A DNA stretch of 64,000 nt, taken from positions 327,773 through 391,772 of the forward strand of contig NZ_JASITD010000002.1 of the NCBI RefSeq assembly GCF_030063445.1, in the 5' to 3' direction. The translations under genes were made by a program, and so were the position numbers. The DNA comes from Hymenobacter sp. H14-R3 (GTDB lineage Bacteria > Bacteroidota > Bacteroidia > Cytophagales > Hymenobacteraceae). The notes below the pieces were generated by a model that searched no databases, was not told the DNA's origin, and saw only the letters and a list, made by a program, of their open reading frames with translations. This document shows positions 53,944 to 62,837 of this stretch, one piece after another; the first letter of the stretch is position 1; every line of letters starts with the position of its first letter.

Positions 53944-55476
53944 ATGCCTACTCTATCCGAAGCATTCGTGCGCGCCCGGGCGGCGGCCCCCACCGTGGTG
54001 CTGCCCGCGCCGGCCTTGTTCGACTTGCCCGAGAAAGTGTTGCAGTTTGGCACCGGTGTGCTGCTGCGCGGCCTGTCCGATTTCCTGATTGACCAAGCCA
54101 ACCGCCAGGGTATTTTCAACGGCCGGGTGGTGGTGGTGAAAAGCACCGCCAGTGGCGATGCCGCCGCCTTTGCCCGCCAGGATAACCTGTACACCGTGTG
54201 CGTACGCGGCGTGGAAAATGAGCAGCTCGTGAGCCAGAACGTGGTGTGCGCCAGCATCAGCCGGGTGCTGGCGGCCCGCAGCGAGTGGGCCCAGGTGCTG
54301 GCCTTCGCCACCAGCCCCGATTTGCAGATTGTGCTCTCCAACACCACCGAGGTGGGCCTGGTGCTCGACCTGGCCGACGACGTGCGCGCCGCGCCGCCGC
54401 GCTCGTTTCCGGGCAAGCTGCTGGCCGTGCTGCTGGCCCGCTACGAGGCCTTTGCCGGCGCGGCCGACAAGGGCCTCGTCATTGTGCCCACCGAGCTGGT
54501 GCCCGGCAACGGCACCAAGCTGCGCAATATTCTGCGCGAGCTGGCCGGGCAGCAGGTGCCCGACAGCGGCTTCCTGGCCTGGCTCGACAAAGCCAACACG
54601 GTGTGCAACTCGCTGGTGGACCGCATTGTACCCGGCCGGCCCGATGCGGCCGTCTGCGCGACCCTCAGCCAGGAGCTAGGCTATACCGACGAGCTGCTGA
54701 CCATGGCCGAGGTGTACCTGCTCTGGGCCATTGAGGGCGACGAGCGGGTGAAGAAAATTCTGAGCTTTCAGCAGGCCGACGCGGGCGTGGTGGTGCAGCC
54801 CGACATCACGCAGCACCGCGAGCTGAAGCTGCGCCTGCTCAACGGCACGCACTCGCTGGCCTGCGGGCTGGCCGTGCTGGCGGGCGTGCCCACCGTGCGC
54901 GAAGCCATGAAGGACGAGAACCTGCTCGCCTACATTCACCAGCTGCTGCTGGCCGATTTGCTGCCCGGCATCCCCTACCCCATCGACGAAAAAGTGGGCC
55001 AGCGCTTTGGCATGCAGGTGCTCGACCGCTTCCGCAACCCCGCCGTGGAGCACCGCTGGCTGGCCATCACGCTCAATTACTCGGCCAAGCTGCGTGTGCG
55101 CGTGCTGCCCGATTTGCTGCACTACTGCGGGCGCTTCGGGGCCGTGCCGCAGCACGTGGCGCTGGGCTTCGCGGCCTACCTGCTCTTCATGCGCGGCACC
55201 CGCCAGGAAGGCAGCACCTGGCTGGGCGAGGCCCACGGCCAGGAATACCCCATTCAGGACGAGCAGGCCGGCTACTTTGCCGACTTGTGGCAGCACCAGC
55301 CGGCCGCCAGCCTGGCGCAGATTGTGCTCAGCAACGTGGCGCTCTGGGGCACCGACCTTACGGCCCTGCCCGGCTTTACCGAGGCAGTAACGCGCTACCT
55401 CACCCAGCTGGCCGCCGAGGGCACCACCGCCACCCTGGCCACGCTAGTAGCTAAAAACCAGCGCGTCCCTGTTTAA
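53944..55476 (+). CDS. uxaB: Tagaturonate reductase
   Basis: A 510-residue member of the mannitol dehydrogenase family, polyol-specific long-chain dehydrogenases. The Rossmann part shows VLQFGTGVLLRGLSDFLIDQAN near residue 32 and VLSNTTEVGLV near 130. The C-terminal catalytic region shows NGTHSLACGLAVLAGVPTVREAM near residue 299 and RFRNPAVEHRWLAITLNYSAKLRVRVLP near 363, with the catalytic Lys and His. The full length and neighbours uxaA and uxaC identify it as UxaB, which reduces D-tagaturonate to D-altronate with NADH. Fructuronate reductase (UxuB) is the closest alternative. Confidence 0.92.
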   Translation: MPTLSEAFVRARAAAPTVVLPAPALFDLPEKVLQFGTGVLLRGLSDFLIDQANRQGIFNGRVVVVKSTASGDAAAFARQDNLYTVCVRGVENEQLVSQNVVCASISRVLAARSEWAQVLAFATSPDLQIVLSNTTEVGLVLDLADDVRAAPPRSFPGKLLAVLLARYEAFAGAADKGLVIVPTELVPGNGTKLRNILRELAGQQVPDSGFLAWLDKANTVCNSLVDRIVPGRPDAAVCATLSQELGYTDELLTMAEVYLLWAIEGDERVKKILSFQQADAGVVVQPDITQHRELKLRLLNGTHSLACGLAVLAGVPTVREAMKDENLLAYIHQLLLADLLPGIPYPIDEKVGQRFGMQVLDRFRNPAVEHRWLAITLNYSAKLRVRVLPDLLHYCGRFGAVPQHVALGFAAYLLFMRGTRQEGSTWLGEAHGQEYPIQDEQAGYFADLWQHQPAASLAQIVLSNVALWGTDLTALPGFTEAVTRYLTQLAAEGTTATLATLVAKNQRVPV

Positions 55477-55487
55477 TAGCTACTATA

Positions 55488-55545
55488 CAAAAGCCTGTTT
55501 GTCACTGCTTCGTCGTTCCTCCTCGCAGTGATAAACAGGCTTTTG
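55488..55545. repeat. Inverted repeat between uxaB and uxaA
   Basis: Arms 55488-55508 and 55525-55545 match at 20 of 21 positions (CAAAAGCCTGTTT and CACTGC). The stem is short and its outer A/T stretches resemble a terminator. It differs in sequence from the other repeats in this operon. Confidence 0.8.
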
Positions 55546-55555
55546 CTAATTACTT

Positions 55556-57205
55556 ATGAATCATTTAGTTGCCAAAATTCACCCCGCCGATAACGTGCTC
55601 GTCGCCCTCACCGACCTGCCTACCGGCACGCCCGTAACCTGGGACGGGGTGACCGTGACCACCACCGAGAAGATACCCGCCAAGCACAAGCTGGCGCTGC
55701 GAGCCTTCGCCCCCGGCGATGAAATAACTATGTACGGCGTGCTGGTGGGCCGCGTGGCCGCGCCCGTGGGCCAGGGCGGCCTGCTCACCACCGCCAACCT
55801 CACCCACGCCACCGACGCCTACCAGGAGGGCCGGCACCCCCACCACTGGGCCCAGCCCGACGTGACGCAGTTTGCGGGCCGCACCTTTATGGGCTTCCAT
55901 CGGGCCGATGGCCGCGTGGGCACCGCCAACTACTGGCTGGTTATCCCGCTGGTTTTCTGCGAGAACCGCAACATTCAGGTGCTCGAAGAAGCCCTGGTGA
56001 ACGAGCTGGGCTACGCCCGCCGCAAAAGCTACCAGCCCCAAACCCAGGCCCTGCTGGCGCTGCTGCACGCCGGCAAATCGGTGGAGGAAATCCTGGCCAC
56101 CGACCTGCACGCGGCCGAAAGCAGCCAGCAGAAAGCCAAGCCGTTTCCGAACGTGGACGGCATCCGGTTTTTGAGCCACGAGGGCGGCTGCGGCGGCATT
56201 CGGCAGGATGCGCAGTCGCTGTGCGGCCTGCTGGCCGGCTACATCACCCACCCCAACGTGGCCGGGGCCACCGTGCTCAGCCTGGGCTGCCAGAACGCGC
56301 AGGCCAGCATGTTGCAGGACGAGATTACCCGGCGCGACCCGCACTTCAGCAAGCCGCTGTTTATTCTTGACCAGCAGACCATTGGCACCGAGGAAGCGCT
56401 CGTGAGCACGGCGTTGCGCCAAACGTTTGCCGGCCTCATGCTGGCCAACCAGCAGCAGCGCCGGCCCGCGCCGCTCAGCAAGCTTACCATCGGCCTGGAG
56501 TGCGGCGGCTCGGATGGCTTTTCGGGCATTTCGGCCAACCCGGCCGTGGGCCACGTCTCCGACCTGCTGGTGGCGCTCGGCGGCTCGGTTATCCTGGCCG
56601 AATTCCCGGAGCTGTGCGGCGTGGAGCAGGAAATAGTGAACCGCGCCGTGGACCACGAAACGGCCCAGCGCTTCACCTCCCTCATGAAAGCCTACGGCGA
56701 CAGTGCGGTGGCCGTGGGCTCGGGCTTCGACAGCAACCCCTCGCCCGGCAACATCCGCGACGGCCTCATCACCGACGCCATGAAATCGGCGGGGGCGGCC
56801 CGCAAGGGCGGCTCGTCGCCGGTAGTGGCCGTGCTCGACTACCCCGAGCTCGTCACCAAGCCCGGCCTCAACCTGCTCTGCACGCCCGGCAACGACGTCG
56901 AAAGCACCACCGCCGAAGTGGGCTCGGGCGCCAACGTGGTGCTCTTCACCACCGGCCTGGGCACGCCCACCGGCAACCCCATCGCACCGGTCGTCAAAAT
57001 CAGCTCCAACACCAAGCTGGCCCAGCGCATGCCCGACATCATCGACGTGAACACCGGCACCGTCATCGACGGCGCCGAAACCATTGAGCAGGCCGGCGCG
57101 CGGATATTAGACTACGTTATTCAGGTAGCCAGCGGCCTGGAAGTGAGCGCCGTGCGCCACGGCCAAACCGATTTCATTCCGTGGAAGCGCGGCGTGTCCC
57201 TGTAG
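55556..57205 (+). CDS. uxaA: Altronate dehydratase
   Basis: A 549-residue single-chain altronate dehydratase with an N-terminal SAF-like domain (residues 1-95, LVALTDLPTGTPVTWDG and HKLALRAFAPGDEITMYG) and a larger C-terminal domain (GRVGTANYWLVIPLVFCENRN near 119, SHEGGCGGIRQDAQ near 205, LECGGSDGFSGISANPAVG near 311, and a cysteine-containing LLCTPGNDVEST near 440). It removes water from D-altronate to give 2-keto-3-deoxygluconate and needs iron or manganese. It follows uxaB across a fold-back. Confidence 0.94.
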   Translation: MNHLVAKIHPADNVLVALTDLPTGTPVTWDGVTVTTTEKIPAKHKLALRAFAPGDEITMYGVLVGRVAAPVGQGGLLTTANLTHATDAYQEGRHPHHWAQPDVTQFAGRTFMGFHRADGRVGTANYWLVIPLVFCENRNIQVLEEALVNELGYARRKSYQPQTQALLALLHAGKSVEEILATDLHAAESSQQKAKPFPNVDGIRFLSHEGGCGGIRQDAQSLCGLLAGYITHPNVAGATVLSLGCQNAQASMLQDEITRRDPHFSKPLFILDQQTIGTEEALVSTALRQTFAGLMLANQQQRRPAPLSKLTIGLECGGSDGFSGISANPAVGHVSDLLVALGGSVILAEFPELCGVEQEIVNRAVDHETAQRFTSLMKAYGDSAVAVGSGFDSNPSPGNIRDGLITDAMKSAGAARKGGSSPVVAVLDYPELVTKPGLNLLCTPGNDVESTTAEVGSGANVVLFTTGLGTPTGNPIAPVVKISSNTKLAQRMPDIIDVNTGTVIDGAETIEQAGARILDYVIQVASGLEVSAVRHGQTDFIPWKRGVSL

Positions 57206-57218
57206 GTATTTAGCTCCT

Positions 57219-57262
57219 TTTGTCATTGCGAGCGCAACGCAGTGGAGCGCGGCAATGACAAA
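57219..57262. repeat. CATTGCGAGCGCAACGCAGTGG repeat (forward copy)
   Basis: TTTGTCATTGC (57219-57229) pairs with GCAATGACAAA (57252-57262) around a GC-rich centre. The same sequence is present in the opposite orientation at 60893-60934. It lies between uxaA and uxaC. Confidence 0.82.
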
Positions 57263-57307
57263 CTGATTTATACAGCAATTGATAATTACTCATTGATAAC
57301 TGAAGTT

Positions 57308-58753
57308 ATGACCCCCTTCCTCTCCGACGACTTCCTGCTGCACACCGAAACGGCCCGCCAGCTCTACCACTTTCACGCCGCGCCGCAGCCCATTATTGAC
57401 TACCACTGCCACCTGCCGCCCGACCAGATTGCCCAAAACCGGCAATTCGAGAACATCACCCAAATCTGGCTCTACGGCGACCACTACAAGTGGCGCGCCA
57501 TGCGGGCCAACGGCGTGAACGAGCGCTTCGTCACCGGCGACGCCACCGACTGGGAGAAGTTTGAGAAATGGGCCGAAACGGTGCCCTACACCGTGCGTAA
57601 CCCCTTGTACCACTGGACGCACCTGGAGCTGCGCCGCTACTTCGGCATCACTGAGCTGCTGAACAAAACCAGCGCCCGCCGCATCTACGACCAGTGCAAT
57701 GCGCTGCTCCAAACGCCCGCGTACAGCGTGCAGGGCCTGCTCACCAAGATGAACGTGAAGGTGGTGTGCACCACCGACGACCCGGCCGACTCGCTGGAAC
57801 ATCACCAGGCCATTGCCAACCAAGGCTTTAGCACGCAGATACTGCCCACCTTCCGCCCCGACAAGGCCATGACGCCCGAGGCCGCCGACTACCGCCAATA
57901 CTTGGATAAGCTGGGCGCGGCTGCGGGCGTTAACATTCAGTCGTACAAGGACTTGCAGGACGCCCTGCGCCAGCGCCACGACTTTTTTGCCGCGCAGGGC
58001 GGGCGACTCTCCGACCACGGCCTGGAGCAGCTGTACGCCGCCGACTACACGGAGGAGGAGGTAGCCGTCATTTTCGACAAGGCCCGCAACGAGCAGTTGC
58101 TGAGCACGTTGGAGGTGGAGCAATTCAAATCGGCCATGCTGATTTTCCTGGCTGAGCTGGACTGGCAGAAGGGCTGGACGCAGCAGTTTCACCTGGGCGC
58201 GCTGCGCAACACCAACGCCCGCGCCCTGCGCCAGCTTGGCCCCGACACGGGCTGGGACTCGATTGGCGACTTTACCCAGGCCCAGGCCCTGTCGCGCTTC
58301 TTGGACCGCCTCGACAGCCAGGACAAGCTGGCCAAAACCATCCTTTACAACCTCAACCCAGCCGATAACGACGTGTTTGCCACCCTGATTGGTGACTTTC
58401 AGGATGGCTCGGTGGCCGGCAAAATGCAGTTTGGCTCGGGCTGGTGGTTCCTCGACCAGAAGGATGGCATGGAAAAGCAGCTCAACGCCCTCAGCAACAT
58501 GGGTTTGCTGAGCCGCTTCGTGGGCATGCTCACCGACTCGCGCAGTTTCCTCTCGTTTCCGCGCCACGAGTACTTCCGCCGCATTTTGTGCAACCTGCTG
58601 GGCCGCGACGTGGAAAACGGCGAGCTACCCGCCGAGGAGCTGCCTTGGCTGGGCCAGCTGGTCGAAAACATCAGTTACGGCAACGCCCGCGACTACTTCG
58701 GCTTCACGCCGGCGGCGGCCCCGGCAAGCACTGGCGAGCTGGCAGCCAGCTAG
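57308..58753 (+). CDS. uxaC: Glucuronate/galacturonate isomerase
   Basis: A 481-residue uronate isomerase of the amidohydrolase-like family. The start MTPFLSDDFLLHTETARQLYHFHA is taken after the upstream repeat; a longer frame from 57242 begins inside it. Motifs are DYHCHLPPDQIA near residue 31 (metal-binding HxH), YGDHYKWRAMRANG near 60, CTTDDPADSLEHH near 155 and the late WWFLDQKDGMEKQL near 379. It interconverts D-galacturonate and D-tagaturonate (and D-glucuronate and D-fructuronate), the first step of the pathway. Confidence 0.95.
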   Translation: MTPFLSDDFLLHTETARQLYHFHAAPQPIIDYHCHLPPDQIAQNRQFENITQIWLYGDHYKWRAMRANGVNERFVTGDATDWEKFEKWAETVPYTVRNPLYHWTHLELRRYFGITELLNKTSARRIYDQCNALLQTPAYSVQGLLTKMNVKVVCTTDDPADSLEHHQAIANQGFSTQILPTFRPDKAMTPEAADYRQYLDKLGAAAGVNIQSYKDLQDALRQRHDFFAAQGGRLSDHGLEQLYAADYTEEEVAVIFDKARNEQLLSTLEVEQFKSAMLIFLAELDWQKGWTQQFHLGALRNTNARALRQLGPDTGWDSIGDFTQAQALSRFLDRLDSQDKLAKTILYNLNPADNDVFATLIGDFQDGSVAGKMQFGSGWWFLDQKDGMEKQLNALSNMGLLSRFVGMLTDSRSFLSFPRHEYFRRILCNLLGRDVENGELPAEELPWLGQLVENISYGNARDYFGFTPAAAPASTGELAAS

Positions 58754-58773
58754 CACAATCCCCAAGCCGGGTT

Positions 58774-58816
58774 GCGACAACCGGTCGGCCGGCTCCGCCG
58801 GCCGACCGGTTGTCGC
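58774..58816. repeat. 20-bp perfect hairpin with a 3-base loop
   Basis: Arms GCGACAACCGGTCGGCCGGC (58774-58793) and the exact complement (58797-58816) surround TCC. The stem is extremely stable and CG-rich. It lies just after the uxaC stop and may end transcription or block exonucleases. Confidence 0.85.
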
Positions 58817-58834
58817 GATAACGGTAGCTGCACG

Positions 58835-58888
58835 ACCAGCTAGGCGGTGCGCCCGTCAACCGGTCGATCGGCTCCGCCGGCGGACCGG
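58835..58888. repeat. Inverted, diverged copy of the 27971 repeat
   Basis: Read on the minus strand it carries CCGGTCCGCCGGCGGAG, CGACCGGTTGACGGGCG and CACCGCCTAGCTGGTC, matching the tandem copies at 27971-28093 with scattered changes. Confidence 0.65.
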
Positions 58889-58971
58889 GGCACGTAACCC
58901 GAACTGGCAACCGCTGTAGGCCTTGCCTTTACCAAACTGACAGTTTTGGCCTGCTGCACGGACGGGTTATC

Positions 58972-58986
58972 GGAAACGTTTGCGTT
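58972..58986. promoter_or_regulatory. Half-site similar to the hexuronate operators
   Basis: GGAAACGTTTGCGTT shares AACG(A/T)T(T/A)GCG with the two stronger sites but lacks the full palindromic core. It lies about 115 bases upstream of kdgK. Confidence 0.35.
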
Positions 58987-59098
58987 AAAAAAAGCCCCAA
59001 ACGCGCCCCGAAGCACCCCGTTAGCGGCCTACCTTTCAAGTCGAATACGCTCCCGCCAAGTCCAGCTTACCCCGTAGCGGGGCGCTGATTCCCACCCC

Positions 59099-60112
59099 AT
59101 GAAGCAAGTCGTAACCTTCGGCGAAGTGATGATGCGGCTCTCGCCGCCGCTGAACTATCGGCTGACCCAGGCCGCTGCCCTCGAAGTAACCTACGGCGGC
59201 GGCGACGCCAACGTGGCCGCCGCCCTCGCCCAAATGGGCGTGCCCGCCGCCCACGTATCGGCCTTCCCGGCCAACGAGCTGGGCCACGCCGCCGCCAACC
59301 ACCTGCGCCGCTACGGCGTGGACGTCAGCCACTGCCGCTTCACCGAGGGCCACCGGCTGGGCCTATACTTTCTGGAAGTGGGGGCCTCCCTCCGTCCCAG
59401 CCGCATCGTGTATGACCGCGCCGACTCGGCCTTCGCCCACCTCGACCCGGCCGCCTTCAACTGGGACGAAATACTGCAAGATGCTGGCTGGCTGCACTGG
59501 ACGGGCATCACGCCCGCCATTTCGGCCGCCGCCGCCCAGGCCACCGCCGATGCCATCATGGCCGCCCGCCGCCTGGGCCTCACCGTATCGGCCGATGTGA
59601 ACTACCGCCGCAACCTGTGGCAGTATGGCCAAACGGCCCAGGACGTGATGCCCGGCCTGGTAGCCGGCTGCGATATCGTAGTCTGCACCGAGGGCGACGC
59701 CGACGACCTGTTCGGCATCAAGGCCAGCGCAAATTCGGCCAACGGCTTCAGTTCGATGAGCGAGCAGCTGGCCAAGCGCTTCCCGCACATCAAGCGCGTG
59801 ATTGCCACGCGCCGCCAAACGCAGAGTGCCTCGCACGAGCGCATCTGCGGCTTGCTCTGGGACCAGGGCGAGTTCTTCGAAACGCCCTTCTACGACATTT
59901 CGCCGGTGGTAGACCGCATCGGCGGCGGCGACTCATTCATTTCGGGTTTCATCTACGGCTCAAGTACTTACGAGAGCTGCGAGCAAGCCCTGTCCTTCGC
60001 CACCATCGCCTCGGCGCTGAAACACACCATCCACGGCGACATCAACCTGGTAACGCCCGCCGAAGTCGAGCACCTCATGCAGGGCAACCTCACGGGGCGG
60101 CTGCTAAGGTGA
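59099..60112 (+). CDS. kdgK: 2-keto-3-deoxygluconate kinase (PfkB family)
   Basis: A 337-residue ribokinase/PfkB-family kinase. The N-terminal substrate motif is TYGGGDANVAAALAQMG near residue 39, and the C-terminal ATP/anion-hole motif is DRIGGGDSFISGFIYG near residue 277, with D near residue 283 as the catalytic base. Position between uxaC and the aldolase, and the family, identify it as KdgK, which phosphorylates 2-keto-3-deoxygluconate to KDPG. Its TGA stop touches the arm of the next inverted repeat. Confidence 0.92.
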   Translation: MKQVVTFGEVMMRLSPPLNYRLTQAAALEVTYGGGDANVAAALAQMGVPAAHVSAFPANELGHAAANHLRRYGVDVSHCRFTEGHRLGLYFLEVGASLRPSRIVYDRADSAFAHLDPAAFNWDEILQDAGWLHWTGITPAISAAAAQATADAIMAARRLGLTVSADVNYRRNLWQYGQTAQDVMPGLVAGCDIVVCTEGDADDLFGIKASANSANGFSSMSEQLAKRFPHIKRVIATRRQTQSASHERICGLLWDQGEFFETPFYDISPVVDRIGGGDSFISGFIYGSSTYESCEQALSFATIASALKHTIHGDINLVTPAEVEHLMQGNLTGRLLR

Positions 60113-60228
60113 GCTGTCAGCTAATAGCTGCTAGCTGTTAGCTCTTCCCTTAGCCGGGCACCACCTTGGCCCCCGGCGCTTTCCATTTGAACATCAAGCT
60201 AACAGCTAGCAGCTATTAGCTAACAGCT
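60112..60228. repeat. AGCTGTTAGC-rich inverted repeat between kdgK and aldolase
   Basis: Left arm 60112-60143 and right arm 60197-60228 match at 31 of 32 positions and are made of repeated AGCTAATAGC, AGCTGCTAGC and TGTTAGCT words. The same words occur inside topB at 24346-24380. Confidence 0.88.
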
Positions 60229-60235
60229 TAAAAAG

Positions 60236-60880
60236 ATGTCCTCTTCCGAAGTTATCGCCCGCACGCTGCAAGCGCCGCTGGTGCCGGTTTTTTACCACGC
60301 CGATGCGGCCTACGCGCAGGCGGTGGTGCGGGCCTGCTACGCGGGCGGCGTGCGGGTATTTGAGTTTACCAACCGCGGGGCCAACGCCTTTGAGGTGTTT
60401 CAGGAGCTGGCCCAGCTAGTGGCCGATGGCTGCCCCGACCTCGTGCTGGGCATCGGCACCATCTACACGGCCGCCGAGGCCGAGCGCTTCATTGCGGCCG
60501 GCGCGGCCTTCGTGGTGCAGCCCGTAACTACCGCCGACGTGGCCGCCGCCTGCCAGCGTCACGGCGTAGCCTGGCTACCGGGCGCCCTCACCCCCAACGA
60601 GATACACGCCGCCACCCAGCTCGGCGCGCAGCTTGTGAAGATATTTCCCGGCAACCTCGTCGGGCCCGACTACATCAAATCGCTGCGCGGGCCCATGCCC
60701 ACCACCAAGCTCATGGTAACGGGCGGCGTGGAGCCCACCGAGGCCAGCCTCACCGAATGGTTTGGGGCCGGCGTAAATGTGGTGGGCATTGGCTCCCAGC
60801 TCTTTAAGGGCGCTACTGATGCGGCCACCATTACCGGCCGCGTGGCCCCGCTAATGGCCTTTTTGGCCGCTGGCAAGTAG
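60236..60880 (+). CDS. 2-dehydro-3-deoxy-phosphogluconate aldolase
   Basis: A 214-residue class I aldolase. Conserved parts are VRVFEFTNRG (Glu near residue 43), LGIGTIYTAAEAERFIAAGAAFVVQP near 80, WLPGALTPNEIHAATQLGA near 120, the Schiff-base lysine in VKIFPGN near 141, and the phosphate-binding MVTGGVEP near 161. It splits KDPG to pyruvate and glyceraldehyde-3-phosphate, ending the hexuronate pathway. The eda/kdgA role is clear from context; the 4-hydroxy-2-oxoglutarate reaction is possible as a side activity. Confidence 0.94.
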   Translation: MSSSEVIARTLQAPLVPVFYHADAAYAQAVVRACYAGGVRVFEFTNRGANAFEVFQELAQLVADGCPDLVLGIGTIYTAAEAERFIAAGAAFVVQPVTTADVAAACQRHGVAWLPGALTPNEIHAATQLGAQLVKIFPGNLVGPDYIKSLRGPMPTTKLMVTGGVEPTEASLTEWFGAGVNVVGIGSQLFKGATDAATITGRVAPLMAFLAAGK

Positions 60881-60892
60881 CTGCAACAGCCT

Positions 60893-60934
60893 GTTATTGC
60901 CGCGCTCCACTGCGTTGCGCTCGCAATGACAAAT
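60893..60934. repeat. CATTGCGAGCGCAACGCAGTGG repeat (reverse copy)
   Basis: The exact reverse complement, apart from the outer bases, of 57219-57262. It lies between the aldolase and the transporter genes. Confidence 0.82.
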
Positions 60935-60959
60935 GCTCACTACTCATTGCTCATTACCT

Positions 60960-62330
60960 ATGAATCCCACCCTTTACCCTTCGCCGCCCGGCCTCGATAC
61001 CTCGCCCATGGGCCGGTACCGCTGGACCATCTGCTCGCTGGTGTTTTTTGCCACCACCATTAACTACCTCGACCGGGCCGTTATCTCGCTGCTGAAGCCC
61101 TACCTCGAAAAGACGTTTAGCTGGAATGCCGGCGACTACGCCAACATCGAAATCGCCTTCAAGCTGGCGTATGCGGTGGGCATGATTGGGGTGGGCCGCA
61201 TCATCGACAAGCTGGGCACCAAGATTGGCTACGCGCTCTCGACGGTGCTGTGGAGCCTGGCGGCCATGGGCCACGCGTTGGTAACCAGCACGTTGGGCTT
61301 TGGCATTGCGCGCGGGTTTTTGGGAATTACGGAGGCCGGCAACTTCCCGGCCGCCATCAAGACCACGGCCGAGTGGTTTCCGCAGCGCGAGCGGGCGCTG
61401 GCCACGGGCATCTTCAACTCGGGCTCCAACGTGGGGGCCATTGTGGCCCCGCTTACGGTGCCGCTCATTGCCGAAACCATTGGCTGGCAGTGGGCCTTCA
61501 TTATCACCGGGGCGCTGGGCTTTATCTGGCTGGTGCTGTGGATGTTGATTTACGAAACCCCGGCTGACAGCAAGCGCCTCACCAAGGCCGAGTTCGACTA
61601 CATCAACGCCGACATTCCGGCGGGCCTGCCCACGGAGGGCGTCACCGAGGAGCGGCCCAAGGCGTCGTGGGGCAAGCTGCTCTCGTTTCGCCAAACCTGG
61701 GCCTTCGTGGCGGGCAAGTTCCTCACCGACCCCATCTGGTGGTTTTACCTGTTTTGGCTCCCCGATTTCCTGGGCAAGCAATACCACCTCCAGGGCACGG
61801 CCATTGCCCTGCCGGTAGCGGCCGTGTACGTGCTCTCAAGCATTGGCAGCGTGGGCGGCGGCTACCTGCCGCTGGGCTTTATGCGGCGCGGTATGCCGGC
61901 CTTCAAGGCCCGCAAAACGGCCATGCTGCTCATTGCGTTCTGCGTGTTCCCGATTGTGTTTGCGCAGTACCTGGGGCAGCTCAATATGTGGCTGGCGGTG
62001 CTGGTAATCGGCATTGCGGCGGCGGCCCACCAGGCCTGGAGCGCCAACATTTTCACCACCGTGTCCGACATGTTTCCCAAGCGCGCGGTGGCCTCGGTTA
62101 CGGGCATTGGCGGCATGGCCGGCGGGCTGGGCGGCATCGCCCTCACGGCCTTGGTGCAAAAGAAAATGTTTGTGCACTACGAGGCCATCGGGCAGCTCGA
62201 CAAGGCTTACTTCATCATGTTTCTGATTTGCGGCGGGGCCTACCTGCTGGCCTGGGTTATCATGTTTACGCTGGTGCCGCGCATGGAGCCCATTCAGCTC
62301 GATAAGGACGATAGTATTGCCACCACCTAA
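60960..62330 (+). CDS. ExuT-like hexuronate transporter (MFS)
   Basis: A 456-residue major facilitator of the anion:cation symporter (hexuronate) branch. Twelve hydrophobic segments are visible. Family marks are TICSLVFFATTINYLDRAVISLL near residue 23, RGFLGITEAGNFPAAIKTTAEWFPQRERALATGIFNSGSNVGAIVAP near 120 (the conserved R and the GNFPAA stretch) and WWFYLFWLPDFLGKQYHL near 260. It imports galacturonate or glucuronate with protons. The start MNPTLYPSP was chosen over an in-frame Met 27 bases upstream. It ends 10 bases before the next gene. Confidence 0.92.
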   Translation: MNPTLYPSPPGLDTSPMGRYRWTICSLVFFATTINYLDRAVISLLKPYLEKTFSWNAGDYANIEIAFKLAYAVGMIGVGRIIDKLGTKIGYALSTVLWSLAAMGHALVTSTLGFGIARGFLGITEAGNFPAAIKTTAEWFPQRERALATGIFNSGSNVGAIVAPLTVPLIAETIGWQWAFIITGALGFIWLVLWMLIYETPADSKRLTKAEFDYINADIPAGLPTEGVTEERPKASWGKLLSFRQTWAFVAGKFLTDPIWWFYLFWLPDFLGKQYHLQGTAIALPVAAVYVLSSIGSVGGGYLPLGFMRRGMPAFKARKTAMLLIAFCVFPIVFAQYLGQLNMWLAVLVIGIAAAAHQAWSANIFTTVSDMFPKRAVASVTGIGGMAGGLGGIALTALVQKKMFVHYEAIGQLDKAYFIMFLICGGAYLLAWVIMFTLVPRMEPIQLDKDDSIATT

Positions 62331-62340
62331 CCAACTTACT

Positions 62341-62817
62341 ATGAAACAGTTAGTGTATACCCTTGCCCTGTTGGGCCTGCCGCTGCTGGCCCTGGCCCAG
62401 GCGCCGGCCAAAAACAGCAAGGACCAGGCCGCCGCCCAGGAGGTCGATAAGCTGGAGCGCCAGCGCTTCGCTGCCCTGGTAAGCAAGGACTTCACGTTCC
62501 TGGACAAAGCCTTTGCCGACGACCTGGTATATACCCACAGCAACGGCAAGCAGCAGGGCAAAACCGACTACCTTCAGGGCGTGCGCGAGGGCAAAAGCGT
62601 GTACGACAAAATCGACGTCGAAAACATCAACGTGCGCGCCTACAACAACGGCCAAGCCGCCGCAGTCAATGGCCAAATTATTATCTACCAGCCCAATAAG
62701 CCCGACGGCACGCCCAATGTGGCCCACCTCAAGTACGTAACCGTGCAGGTGAAAGACCCCAAAAAAGGCTGGCAAGTGGTGCTCTGGCAATCGCAGAAGC
62801 AACCGGAAGCCAAGTAA
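62341..62817 (+). CDS. Secreted NTF2-like (DUF4440) protein
   Basis: A 158-residue protein with a signal peptide (LVYTLALLGLPLLALAQ), then a SnoaL/NTF2-like domain (LERQRFAALVSKDFTFLDKAFADDLVYTHSNGKQQGKTDYLQGVREGKSVYDKI, residues 40-92, and a beta-rich end with WQVVLWQSQ). Such small cone-shaped proteins bind or isomerise small molecules, but the specific role is unknown. It begins ten bases after the transporter stop and probably shares its transcript. The start is the Met before KQLVYTL; an earlier in-frame Met overlaps the transporter. Confidence 0.85.
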   Translation: MKQLVYTLALLGLPLLALAQAPAKNSKDQAAAQEVDKLERQRFAALVSKDFTFLDKAFADDLVYTHSNGKQQGKTDYLQGVREGKSVYDKIDVENINVRAYNNGQAAAVNGQIIIYQPNKPDGTPNVAHLKYVTVQVKDPKKGWQVVLWQSQKQPEAK

Positions 62818-62837
62818 CAACCTGCAAAAAGCCTGTT

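Larger units (their letters stand above)
58754..59098. other. 345-base gap before kdgK
   Basis: The gap holds a very stable hairpin (58774-58816), a degraded inverted copy of the 60-base repeat (58835-58888), and an operator-like half-site GGAAACGTTTGCGTT (58972-58986) with a T-rich region and TACCTTTC, a near -7 box, nearer the gene. No gene is seen. A new promoter for kdgK and the genes after it is likely (inference). Confidence 0.55.
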
